Below are positions 8,587 through 16,196 of a DNA stretch of 43,129 bases, piece by piece (position 1 is the stretch's first letter; each line of letters starts with the position of its first letter). A program made the position numbers and the translations under genes. The stretch comes from Oscillospiraceae bacterium (GTDB lineage Bacteria; Bacillota; Clostridia; Oscillospirales; Ruminococcaceae): NCBI GenBank assembly GCA_020024475.1, contig JAHHTS010000012.1:1-43129 (forward strand). Direction: 5' to 3'. Below the pieces are notes generated by a model, which ran no database searches, was not told where the DNA came from, and saw only the letters and a program-made list of their open reading frames with translations.

Positions 8587-8728
8587 TCTAAATATATACA
8601 GTAGGCTAGGTACTAGCTGAACTTCTACGCTTGTGGACATTATGGAAAAACTGCTATATATGTATAGTAATAAGCGTGCTGGATAGAACAAGAAGCTACG
8701 ACCTATAGAGATCGTGGAAGTTTACAAA

Positions 8729-9427
8729 GAGCATATATGTTGTGTAATCTTAAATAATAACGATATGCAGGTATCGTCAAAAAAGAGTTGACTTAAAGAG
8801 CGTTTTGATGAGGGCCTTGTTTTATTAAAAAGCGTGGAGCGTGGTAAATGCTTTAGCGAATACATACTTGCTGAAAATGTATGGATTCCAATTATTACAG
8901 ATGATTATATGTATATTTATTGATTATATGTTTCTAGTTATTTCAAGGGACATGCTTATTCATTTTATTTGTTAAACGCTTGTATTGCGGACAGTAAAAG
9001 TGATGGCAAAAAATGATTATGCATATTAGATGTGCCAAAGAAAAATCCATTCCTTGCTGACCATAAATTTTTTAAATACAAAGGCTTTATAGATTGTGAT
9101 GAATCGGACAACGGTATTCAATTATGATAGCTACCATTTGATGAAAATGTAGAATTTCCAAAATTCAAATAATGTATAAAACATCTTAATATTGATGAAA
9201 TTGGATATGTATTGTATTATACAAGCTAGTATCCGTTTAGTGTGAAATATGCGTCTGTAATTGAGAAAATTGCCAAAGAGAAAAACATACAATTCAAATC
9301 CATTTATTTACAAATCAAAGATGAAGCACAGCACGTCCCAACCTAAATAACCAACTATTTATTGTTTTTAGATGGTCATTATCTCATAAATGAACAGATA
9401 CATGATAAACGATTTTCTAAGTTATGA
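8729..9427 (+). pseudogene. YoaP-like GNAT acetyltransferase relic
   Basis: One continuous frame of 232 codons reads EHICCVILN... KERFDEGL... RGKCFSEYILAENVW... YFKGHAYSFYLLNACI... CILDVPKKNPFL... KYASVIEKIAKEKNIQFKSI and on to a YoaP-like tail. It is interrupted by in-frame stops at 8789 (TGA), 8921 (TGA), 9014 (TGA), 9125 (TGA), 9128 (TAG), 9170 (TAA), 9227 (TAG) and 9344 (TAA), with no net frameshift. This pattern is the GNAT plus YoaP-like C-terminal domain family. The N-terminal part is cut off at the IS605 right end. Several stops sit where Trp is expected. Confidence 0.75.
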
Positions 9428-9594
9428 GAGAAACAATCAAATTGAAATTTAAAAGTCACAATTTTATAAGTGATTATTAATCATCATATAGCTTAAAAAA
9501 TCCTCAAAAAGACTTGAAAATAAAGGATTTATCCAATGTGTCGTACCCCCCTTGCTTTAGCTGTGTGAGAGTGCCAATATATGGACAAGTACAT

Positions 9595-9953
9595 TTTTGA
9601 TTAAAGCAATGGTCTATGGTGTGAATTGCATGGAGATTATATCACTTGCTTGATACTCTCTGAAAAAGAAATGAACCCTATTGGAGTATGGAGACAAGGC
9701 CGCAAAGAGTACTTAAAGAAATAAGCAATTTATTTATACCACAATACTGATTCGTGGTACATTTAACCGCCATCTTGCCGATATTAACCAACTGGCAGAG
9801 TGAATGTTTCATAGATTGATTAAGGAAATGGCGGAAAAGTAGGGTGTGACTCAAGCCATCAAAGTAGAAAAATCTTGAGAATGGATATGATTAATGAACA
9901 ATATACAATCTTATGCAAGAGAGGTTGTCAACAGAGAATTGATTTACTCATAA
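9595..9953 (+). pseudogene. tnpV: TnpV relic (transposon-encoded protein)
   Basis: Segments ELHGDYITCLILSEKEMNPI, then GVWRQGRKEYLKK and, one base shifted, IRGTFNRHLADINQLAE, RLIKEMAEK, GVTQAIKVEKS and LMNNIQSYAREVVNRELIYS correspond to TnpV, a small protein carried by Clostridial conjugative and mobilisable elements. There are several in-frame stops and at least one frameshift. It marks an earlier conjugative-element insertion here. Confidence 0.7.
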
Positions 9954-10194
9954 TAAAATGATTAATTAGGACATTACGTCAGTGTTTGGCTTACTGTCCT
10001 TGTCTTTTTATGAGCAAAATAAAGAAATACTGTCACTTGTTATGCTTGCACTGTTCAGCAATAACGTTGACAATATTTCATATTTTGATGTTGGTATTTT
10101 ATTTTTTCATTATGCAGTACAATCATTTGCTATATTTTCGGCATTTTAAGTGTTACCAATATTTTTGCATTTCCATAAAAAACACTCGAACTTA
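9954..10194. other. no gene recognised
   Basis: A stretch between the tnpV relic and the PadR promoter. A 70-codon open frame (9986-10198, plus) exists but is Cys/Phe/Tyr-rich, lacks a ribosome binding site, runs into the PadR promoter and resembles no family, so I do not call it. The segment GGACATTACG...TGTCC followed by TTGTCTTTTT (about 9969-10009) could be a weak terminator. Confidence 0.4.
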
Positions 10195-10223
10195 TTGACT
10201 TATGTATCGCAGTACGATATAAT
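10195..10223 (+). promoter_or_regulatory. promoter of the padR operon
   Basis: TTGACT (10195-10200), a 17-bp spacer and TATAAT (10218-10223): a near-consensus sigma-A promoter about 55 bp before the PadR start codon. It is overlapped and followed by the PadR-type operators. Confidence 0.9.
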
Positions 10224-10245
10224 ATAAATATATCGAGGTGCGATG
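10205..10245. promoter_or_regulatory. two PadR-type operator copies
   Basis: TATCGCAGTACGATA (10205-10219) and TATCGAGGTGCGATG (10231-10245) share TATCG-N5-CGATR. The first overlaps the spacer and -10 box and the second covers the transcript start, the expected layout for PadR autorepression. A further half-site TATCG follows at 10246-10250. Confidence 0.75.
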
Positions 10246-10278
10246 TATCGCACACGAGACTAATAGGAGGTAGTTCTT

Positions 10279-10593
10279 ATGGATAAGCACATTAAAAAAG
10301 TATATGTTCCTATGACGGAAACTGCTTTTTTCATATTATTCTGTTTACAAAAACCTAATCATGGCTATGGCATTGTTCAAATGGTTGAAAAGATAACAGA
10401 AGGTGCTGTTAAGCTCACTCCGGGTACAATGTACGGAAGCTTATCAAAAATGGAAAAAGACAACTTAATTCGTTTTGTCTGTGAAGAAGATAAACGAAAA
10501 ATATATCAAATCACGGATTTGGGGTTAGAGGTATTACAGATAGAACTGAAACGAATTGAACGCTTGTATAAGATAATACAGGAGGAAATGTGA
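10279..10593 (+). CDS. PadR family transcriptional regulator
   Basis: A 104-aa winged-helix repressor. MTETAFFILFCLQKPNHGYG opens the PadR fold, and GTMYGSLSKMEKDNLI is the recognition-helix signature. The wing (EEDKRKIYQITDLG) and a C-terminal dimerisation helix follow. PadR proteins without a catalytic partner usually repress their own operon and release on ligand binding. An AGGAGG site lies just upstream, and the gene is followed two bases later by the DUF2812 gene. The double operator at its promoter supports autoregulation. Confidence 0.93.
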   Translation: MDKHIKKVYVPMTETAFFILFCLQKPNHGYGIVQMVEKITEGAVKLTPGTMYGSLSKMEKDNLIRFVCEEDKRKIYQITDLGLEVLQIELKRIERLYKIIQEEM

Positions 10594-10594
10594 A

Positions 10595-11134
10595 ATGGAA
10601 ACTAAGAAAAAATTCAAATTCTTCACAATAGCAGAATATGAAAAAGAACAAGATTATCTCAGAATGATGCATAAATCAGGATGGAAATTCGTAAAAATAG
10701 GTGGTTTCTGTGTTTATCATTTTGAAAAGTGCACGCCTGAAGATGTGATTTATCAACTTGATTACAACGAAGATGGACTTCGTAATAAAGAGGAGTATGT
10801 CAAATTATTTAACGATTGTGGTTGGGAATATCTACAGGATTATGTTGGATACAGTTATTTCCGCAAACCCGTGTCCGAAACAAATGGTGAGGAAGAAATT
10901 TTCTGTGATGACGATTCCAAACTTCAAATGATGGAAAGAGTATTCAGAGGAAGAGTGATTATATTGCTTATCTTGTTCTTTTGCATACTTATTCCGCAAT
11001 TTATTAACAATTTGTTGCATCCTCATAGTTACTTTATTACTGCGCTTTTAGGCGGAGGAATACGGTTATATATTATCGTGTTTACAAAATTTGCTAAAAG
11101 CTATTACAACTATAAGAAAAATGCAAGGAAATAA
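10595..11134 (+). CDS. DUF2812 membrane protein
   Basis: A 179-aa protein. Residues about 5-105 form a DUF2812 domain (KFFTIAEYEKEQDYLRMMHK, then SGWKF and 'FRKP' near the end). Two hydrophobic segments follow, at about 121-139 (VIILLILFFCILIP) and 144-163. DUF2812 genes habitually follow PadR genes, and the pair is thought to respond to envelope or drug stress, but the function is unproven. It is co-transcribed with padR and with a 30-aa membrane peptide downstream. Confidence 0.9.
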   Translation: METKKKFKFFTIAEYEKEQDYLRMMHKSGWKFVKIGGFCVYHFEKCTPEDVIYQLDYNEDGLRNKEEYVKLFNDCGWEYLQDYVGYSYFRKPVSETNGEEEIFCDDDSKLQMMERVFRGRVIILLILFFCILIPQFINNLLHPHSYFITALLGGGIRLYIIVFTKFAKSYYNYKKNARK

Positions 11135-11149
11135 AGAGGAGAAAATTGT

Positions 11150-11242
11150 ATGTATGAATTTTGGGAAGCGGCTTTCCCATGGATTTTATTGGGATTATTT
11201 GTAGCTGTCAGTTGTTCAGTTATCTCTAATAAAACGAAGTGA
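11150..11242 (+). CDS. 30-aa single-pass membrane peptide of the padR operon
   Basis: MYEFWEAAFPWILLGLFVAV then SCSVISNKTK: an amphipathic start, one hydrophobic helix and a short basic tail. A strong AGAGGAG site sits 8 nt before the ATG, and the gene is 15 nt after the DUF2812 stop. I have the impression that similar tiny membrane proteins accompany PadR/DUF2812 pairs, but could not check. Function unknown. Confidence 0.7.
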   Translation: MYEFWEAAFPWILLGLFVAVSCSVISNKTK

Positions 11243-11261
11243 ATTTTACTGTTTAAAATTG

Positions 11262-11297
11262 CACCCTGCAAGGCGTGAAAATCTTACAGGGTGTTTT
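11262..11297 (+). terminator. terminator of the padR operon
   Basis: Stem CACCCTG (11262-11268) with CAGGGTG (11287-11293), extended by AAG/CTT after a mismatch and followed by TTTTCTT. It lies 19 nt after the small membrane peptide stop. Confidence 0.85.
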
Positions 11298-11712
11298 CTT
11301 ATGGCCTGATATATGTAAGATTGCAAGGTATGTCGCCACAATGTTCATATTTATTGTATTTCTTGGTAATGGAAAGAAGACTGCAATTACGCAAGAAGAT
11401 TTTCTGTCAGGATTCAGTCCTAAAAAGGCAAATATTATTTTGCATTATGTTTGCCCGATGATATCTTTGTTGAGTTTTGTGTTTTTTGAAAGGCAAGTCG
11501 ATTTAACTAATGATATATGGACAGGGATTGTTGCAATTCCTTCATGTGCATATTGGATAGTATATATCGTTCTTTATAAAACTGAATTATGGAAAGAACC
11601 GTATAACTTTACAGTATCAAGCAAGAAGAATAATTTACTTGAAATTTTGAATATGCTTCTGATCCCGTTGTCATTTATAGCGATTTCCTTTGTTTTATGT
11701 AATGTTAAATAA
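11275..11712 (+). CDS. hypothetical membrane protein, possibly 5'-truncated
   Basis: A 145-aa frame with hydrophobic segments at about 13-30 (IARYVATMFIFIVFLG), 55-72, 80-100 and 125-142. No recognised domain. The first ATG (11275) lies inside the preceding terminator and has no ribosome binding site, whereas coding-like sequence starts at once (LWPDICKIARYVATMFIFI). This suggests either a real start at the ATG at 11338 or a gene whose 5' end was lost. The context is mobile-element debris (relaxase relic downstream). Confidence reflects doubt that it is expressed. Confidence 0.45.
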   Translation: MKILQGVFLWPDICKIARYVATMFIFIVFLGNGKKTAITQEDFLSGFSPKKANIILHYVCPMISLLSFVFFERQVDLTNDIWTGIVAIPSCAYWIVYIVLYKTELWKEPYNFTVSSKKNNLLEILNMLLIPLSFIAISFVLCNVK

Positions 11713-11959
11713 CTTCCTACTTGTCGAATAATTAAATATATCTATGACATAGCAGTCTTGTACAAGAAAGTATAAGGCTGCTTTTATTTTACCTAAAACG
11801 AAAGGATACGAGGACAATGAAATTAGTGTTAACGTAAAAACTATGGGTGAACCACAATATAGCAAAGGTTATCAGAGTAACAAAACGCTGTAAATGGTAT
11901 CTTGAGGGAAATGGTTTGTCTGTTATTGAAATAAAATCTAAAAATGAAAGACAACATCA

Positions 11960-12761
11960 ACCCAAGTGTGAAAAAAAGATACTTTCCAAGACGGTATCCG
12001 TTTTGCTACTGATGAAGTTTTAGATAAGAAGCCAAAAGATTTTAATCATTTTCTTATACTTATAGAAGATGAGACCTTTGAATTAAAACGAGGGAAACAT
12101 ATAGCTTTTCATTCTAAATCTAAAATGAAATTATTGATGCAATTGTTGCAATATGAGCAAAAATAAAAGAACTTCAAAAGAAACAAAAACTCAATTTGAT
12201 TATAGATATAGAACAAAAGATTATTGGAAAAGTCAAAGGCTACGAACGATGGGTAACAAATTTTAACTTAAAGTCCATGTCAAAGACTTTGCTATTTTTG
12301 CGAGATAATAAGATTGAAAGTATTGAATATTCGAAAATGAAATCTAATAAAGCAACAGAAAAATTCAATGCTCTATCAACAGGTATTAAAGAAAAAGAAA
12401 CTCGTATGGCAGAATTACTTGAGTTTAAAAAGCATATTGCCAATTATCCTGATACAAGAGAAATCCATATTAGTATAGGAGGTATGGCTACAGTAAAGAG
12501 CTTTTCGAGAAACATCGAGAACAGATTAAACTTCATAAAGCAGCTTAGGAAGCATTTGATGAATGTGGACTCAAGAAGCTTCATACAACAAAACATTTAA
12601 ACAAGGAATACTATGAGATGAGTAATGAGAAAAAGCAGATGTATTCACAGTATCACAAACTAAAAAATGAAATGCAAGAGGTTATGAAAGCAAAGAAAAA
12701 TGTTGATAGGTTCTTGACAGATGAAGAAAAATCAAACGACCGAGAAAGAACTTCTCAATAA
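11960..12761 (+). pseudogene. relaxase C-terminal relic (Tn1549-type conjugative element)
   Basis: Pieces in shifting frames read FATDEVLDKKPKDFNHFLIL, EDETFELKRGKHIAFHSK, then KIKELQKKQKLNLIIDIEQK, GYERWVTNFNLKSMSKTLLF. Later come EKHREQIKLHKAA (stop) EAFDECGLKKLHTTKHLNKE and KKNVDRFL. This order (KRGKHI, 'GYERWA.xFNLKxM', 'NVDRFL') matches the C-terminal half of relaxases of the Tn1549/CTn family. An intact stretch of 134 codons (12196-12600) exists but its last ~35 residues are out of frame relative to the family. The nicking domain is gone. It ends at a clean terminator. Confidence 0.75.
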
Positions 12762-12767
12762 AAAAAT

Positions 12768-12803
12768 GACAGGATTCCATAGTGTGAGTCCTGTCAAATT
12801 TTT
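12768..12803 (+). terminator. terminator after the relaxase relic
   Basis: Stem GACAGGA (12768-12774) with TCCTGTC (12789-12795), 14-nt loop, followed by AAATTTTTTG. It separates the conjugative-element debris from the defence operon. Confidence 0.85.
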
Positions 12804-13068
12804 TGTAAAAAGTAAAAGTATTCAGAATGAATGCGTAGCTACCACCTGAAATTAGAGTATTTCAAGGGGATTGAGGTATTCACAAACAAGCAATTTTGAA
12901 AGTTTCTGCGTAATCGGAAAGTTGAAAAATACTAAACTACTAGTGGTTCACACTGCTTGCTAGTTTGTGAAATAGTATTAAATAAAAGAACGCTATTATT
13001 GAGCGTTGAAAATGTGTGCAAAAAAACAACAACTATATTAAAAAACGGAGCTAATACGGAAAAGATTC
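12804..13068. other. no gene recognised; BREX upstream region
   Basis: About 265 bp with no frame I can support. It contains short stops-laden pieces that may belong to the decayed conjugative element and ends in the defence-operon promoter. A left boundary of the BREX island could lie here, but I see no clear attachment repeat. Confidence 0.4.
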
Positions 13069-13097
13069 TTGAAAAAATGAGATAGATAATGTATAAT
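13069..13097 (+). promoter_or_regulatory. promoter of the BREX operon
   Basis: TTGAAA (13069-13074), a 17-bp spacer and TATAAT (13092-13097). Transcription would start near 13104. This rules out the in-frame ATG at 13096 as a start codon and supports the ATG at 13144 for the XRE gene. Confidence 0.85.
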
Positions 13098-13143
13098 GAA
13101 AATGGTATTTTGTAAAAATAATTATAAGAATGGAGAAGATGGT

Positions 13144-13362
13144 ATGCGTATTTGCTATGATAAATTACGAAAATTAATGATAGATAATAAGATGAAACGT
13201 TGTGATTTAATTAGAGCTGCTGAATTAAGTGAATATACTGCCACAAAAATTAATAAAGACGAGCCTATTTCAATGGACAAAATAATGCGGATATGTCAGG
13301 TATTTCATTGTGATATTGGAGATGTTTGTGAAATTATTTTAGATGAACCGAATGTGAATTAA
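13144..13362 (+). CDS. XRE/Cro-C1 family regulator of the BREX operon
   Basis: A 72-aa single-domain helix-turn-helix protein: MRICYDKLRKLMIDNKMKRC, then DLIRAAELSEYTATKINKD and a C-terminal helix ending 'IGDVCEIIL'. This is the short Cro-like type often found first in mobile and defence operons. A GGAGAAG site lies just before the ATG, and the promoter position excludes the upstream ATG at 13096. It is followed 7 nt later by the 940-aa gene, so it is the first gene of the operon and a likely autoregulator. Its operator is not obvious. Confidence 0.85.
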   Translation: MRICYDKLRKLMIDNKMKRCDLIRAAELSEYTATKINKDEPISMDKIMRICQVFHCDIGDVCEIILDEPNVN

Positions 13363-13369
13363 TAAAGTT

Positions 13370-16192
13370 ATGAGTGTACAGAAAGAATGGAATCAATTTG
13401 AAGCTGCTATCTTATTAGATAATTACACTAAACATATAAATGGAGAATTTTCTAGAAAAGAAGCAATACAAAAAACATCTCTTGAGTTAAGAACGATGGC
13501 TCAACGGCTTGGTTATGAAATTGATGATATTTACAGAAATATTAATGGAATAACTTTTCAAATGCATAGCATGGAATCTGCTTATAAAGGATACACGATA
13601 TTAAAACCAGCCTCAAAATTGTTTACAGAGATTGTTCAGATATATAAACAAGACAACGGAAGATTTATTAAGATATTAAAAGAGGCGAGAAGAATGTTTA
13701 TGGCAGAAACTAAGCAAAATAATTTTGTCGAATGGTTATCTCAGACAAATTCGCCTGCATTATTATCGGAGCTATCATTAGTATACAAAAAAATTGACGA
13801 GTTTTGCATAGATAAAAAAATCTTGGAATGTTCATTACTTGAAATAATAGATTTAGATGTAATTAAAAAAGTTAAATATGAAATTGAGCACAATAGGATT
13901 TTTCGATTTAATAATAGAATGCAGATGAATAAAATATTGGAAGCCCTTCGTATATATATTTCTTATGTTGTGGGATTGCCAAATATAAAAGCAAACGAAA
14001 ACAAGCAATCTATGACAGAAGAATCGCATTCTAATAATGATCATAATTTAAATGAAAACGAAAAGAAATGTATCATTGATTTTTCAAATATTGTGGATTT
14101 GTCATATACAAAACCAACAAAAGCTTTTTATTTCGAAGATGATATAGGTAAGGTTTCATCATGGAAAGAATTATATGTAAAAGTATTTCAGAATTTATAT
14201 GAAGATTATGATTATAAAATTCCGAAAAACAAATCATTTAACTTAGGAAATGGAAGAATGGATTTTTGCACCCAAGAATATTATCCATCTATGGTGGCTC
14301 CAAAAGAAATAGAACGAGGATTTTATTTGGAAACAAATCTTAGTGCAACTAATATAGCAAGAAAAATCAAGTTACTTCTTGACATATGTTTAGTAGATGA
14401 AGAGAACATTGTCATTGAATTTGAAAGAAATGATAATAAACAGCCTAAAATTGAAACAGCAAATAGAATTAGGAATAATCCTAATTCTGATGGTTTTTAT
14501 GACTGGCTGAAGAACGAACAGTGTATGGCAATTCCTACTTGCCGTAGCTACGCTTCGGCGGTAAATACAGCGGAACAATTTGCTATGGATAACGGATTTG
14601 AACACAAGGAGTTGTATACAGACGATTATTACCAAGCAAAGGAAACGGTAGAAGAGCTGCTTAATGACGAAACATTTATTGAACATAACGCTCAACAACA
14701 TAATAGATTCAAATCTGCATTAAATAAATTGTTGATGTATATAGGAGATAAAGGTGATACTGTAGGTGGAGAAAAAAATTCTATTAACCTTGAACCTTAT
14801 ATAAATATTCTTATTGAAAAATTTCCTAGAGGATACAGAATAGGTTCACCTCTTGAACTTAAAAAGTTTAAAAGATACTGGGAAAACCTCTATGATACAG
14901 GGATTGATATTGAAGATGACGATATTATAAAATACATTGAGCACTGTGGCGTTAAGTATGAAGAAAAAATATATATGCCTCAAAAAATGCTTGATGATAA
15001 TATCAAGACAAAGTTATTTTCATATATCGATAATTGCTTCTTAACAGAAAAAACAACAATATATTTTGAAGCACTATTTAAGGAATTCTCGAACGACTTC
15101 CTTGATTATTATATGTATAATGCAAATATGTTACGAGCATATTTGGATTATATGAATGATGGAAGTTATTATATTAGCAAAAATTATATTTCAAAAGATG
15201 CAAATGTAACGACTGATCCTTATGATGAAATTAAAGATTGCTTAATACAGCAAGGAGATCCGATGGAGTATAGAGAATTGTTTTCAATTCTTTCTCATAT
15301 ACCGGAGCAAAAGATTAAAACTATTCTTGCAGTCAATAGTGAGTTTATTAGTAATGGACGAGGAGAATATTTCCATGTGAGTATTGCTTCATTAAGTGAT
15401 GATGAATTAGATGATATTTCGAATATAATTCAGTACTCTATTGATGAAAAACAGTTTATCAGTGGAAATGAATTAATAGAAAGTATAAAAGCAAAATATC
15501 CTTATATAGTAGAACAAAATGCTTTACTTTCAGATAACGGCTTGAGGGATGCTATCGGCTACAGGCTAAAATCAAAATTTTCTTTTAAAGGAAATATTAT
15601 TAGTTCATTGGGCACAGAACTTTCTATGACAGAAGTTTTTGAAGATTTTTGTAAAAGCAAAGATTCTTTTACATTAAATGAATTGAAAAAACTTAAACAA
15701 GAATTGGCTACAGTTATTTACTTTGAAGCAGTATATGAAAACTCATTAAGAATAAGTAAGGATGATTTTGTTTCAAAAAAATATGCTAATTTTAAAACAG
15801 AAGAAACGGATGAGGCAATTGACCGTTTTTGTGTCGGTGATTATATAGCGATAAAAAAAATAGAACAATTCGGCTCGTTTCCTGATGCAGGATTCAGTTG
15901 GAATAGCTTTTTACTTGAACACTATGTTGCAAAGTACAGTCCGAATTATAAATTGATACATGCTAATTACAATGAGAGTGCATGTGTTGGTGGAATTGTA
16001 AAAAAACTATCAAACATTGACACATTTGATGAATTGATTGTAGATGTACTTGCAAAAAATGGACTTCCTTTACAAAAAGAAATTGCTTTGCAATATTTAT
16101 GTGATGAGGGGTATTTGGCACGAAGAAGTTATTCCGATATTGAACATACTCTTATCAAAGCAAAAGAACTTAGAAATCAGAAGGGACTTTAA
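13370..16192 (+). CDS. large multi-domain protein of unknown function in BREX type 4-like operon
   Basis: A 940-aa cytosolic protein. Residues about 5-110 form a helical module (WNQFEAAILLDNYTKHINGE, RNINGITFQMHSMESAYKG) that recurs at the N-termini of restriction and defence proteins. Residues about 360-460 (GFYDWLKNEQCMAIPTCRSY, then ASAVNTAEQFAM) look like a small helical DNA-binding or core-binding-like domain. The C-terminal half (from about 540) reads as several successive helical or winged-helix-like units (MEYRELFSILSHIPE, ISGNELIESIKAKYP, SFTLNELKKLKQELA). No nuclease, helicase or methyltransferase motif is visible. Its position directly before BrxP, with a 4-nt gap, suggests a DNA-recognition or scaffold partner of the sulfur-modification enzyme. 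That role is inference; I do not know a named family. Confidence 0.75.
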   Translation: MSVQKEWNQFEAAILLDNYTKHINGEFSRKEAIQKTSLELRTMAQRLGYEIDDIYRNINGITFQMHSMESAYKGYTILKPASKLFTEIVQIYKQDNGRFIKILKEARRMFMAETKQNNFVEWLSQTNSPALLSELSLVYKKIDEFCIDKKILECSLLEIIDLDVIKKVKYEIEHNRIFRFNNRMQMNKILEALRIYISYVVGLPNIKANENKQSMTEESHSNNDHNLNENEKKCIIDFSNIVDLSYTKPTKAFYFEDDIGKVSSWKELYVKVFQNLYEDYDYKIPKNKSFNLGNGRMDFCTQEYYPSMVAPKEIERGFYLETNLSATNIARKIKLLLDICLVDEENIVIEFERNDNKQPKIETANRIRNNPNSDGFYDWLKNEQCMAIPTCRSYASAVNTAEQFAMDNGFEHKELYTDDYYQAKETVEELLNDETFIEHNAQQHNRFKSALNKLLMYIGDKGDTVGGEKNSINLEPYINILIEKFPRGYRIGSPLELKKFKRYWENLYDTGIDIEDDDIIKYIEHCGVKYEEKIYMPQKMLDDNIKTKLFSYIDNCFLTEKTTIYFEALFKEFSNDFLDYYMYNANMLRAYLDYMNDGSYYISKNYISKDANVTTDPYDEIKDCLIQQGDPMEYRELFSILSHIPEQKIKTILAVNSEFISNGRGEYFHVSIASLSDDELDDISNIIQYSIDEKQFISGNELIESIKAKYPYIVEQNALLSDNGLRDAIGYRLKSKFSFKGNIISSLGTELSMTEVFEDFCKSKDSFTLNELKKLKQELATVIYFEAVYENSLRISKDDFVSKKYANFKTEETDEAIDRFCVGDYIAIKKIEQFGSFPDAGFSWNSFLLEHYVAKYSPNYKLIHANYNESACVGGIVKKLSNIDTFDELIVDVLAKNGLPLQKEIALQYLCDEGYLARRSYSDIEHTLIKAKELRNQKGL

Positions 16193-16196
16193 ATTT

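Larger units (their letters stand above)
7740..8728 (+). mobile_element. IS200/IS605-family relic with tnpA and tnpB remains
   Basis: The left end is marked by a strong hairpin CCCCTTCCT / AGGGAGGGG (7750-7758 with 7768-7776). The right end, at about 8695-8728, carries the stem CTACGA / TCGTGG followed by GGAAGTTTAC. Between them are a tnpA relic and a tnpB relic in the usual order. The acetyltransferase relic begins immediately after the right end, consistent with insertion into its 5' part. Non-functional. Confidence 0.7.

Noticed and set aside
8789..9427. UGA read as Trp (alternative genetic code)
   Set aside because: Intact genes use TGG for Trp and several end at TGA (hydrolase, PadR, kinase, cas1). 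The relics also contain TAG and TAA, so recoding does not explain them.
9986..10198. 70-codon open frame
   Set aside because: No ribosome binding site, Cys/Tyr/Phe-rich composition typical of AT-rich noncoding DNA, and overlap with the padR promoter.
16044..16196. Longer N-terminus for BrxP
   Set aside because: The extra 51 residues would overlap the 940-aa gene by about 150 nt and lack a ribosome binding site, while ATG 16197 has AAGGGA at good spacing.
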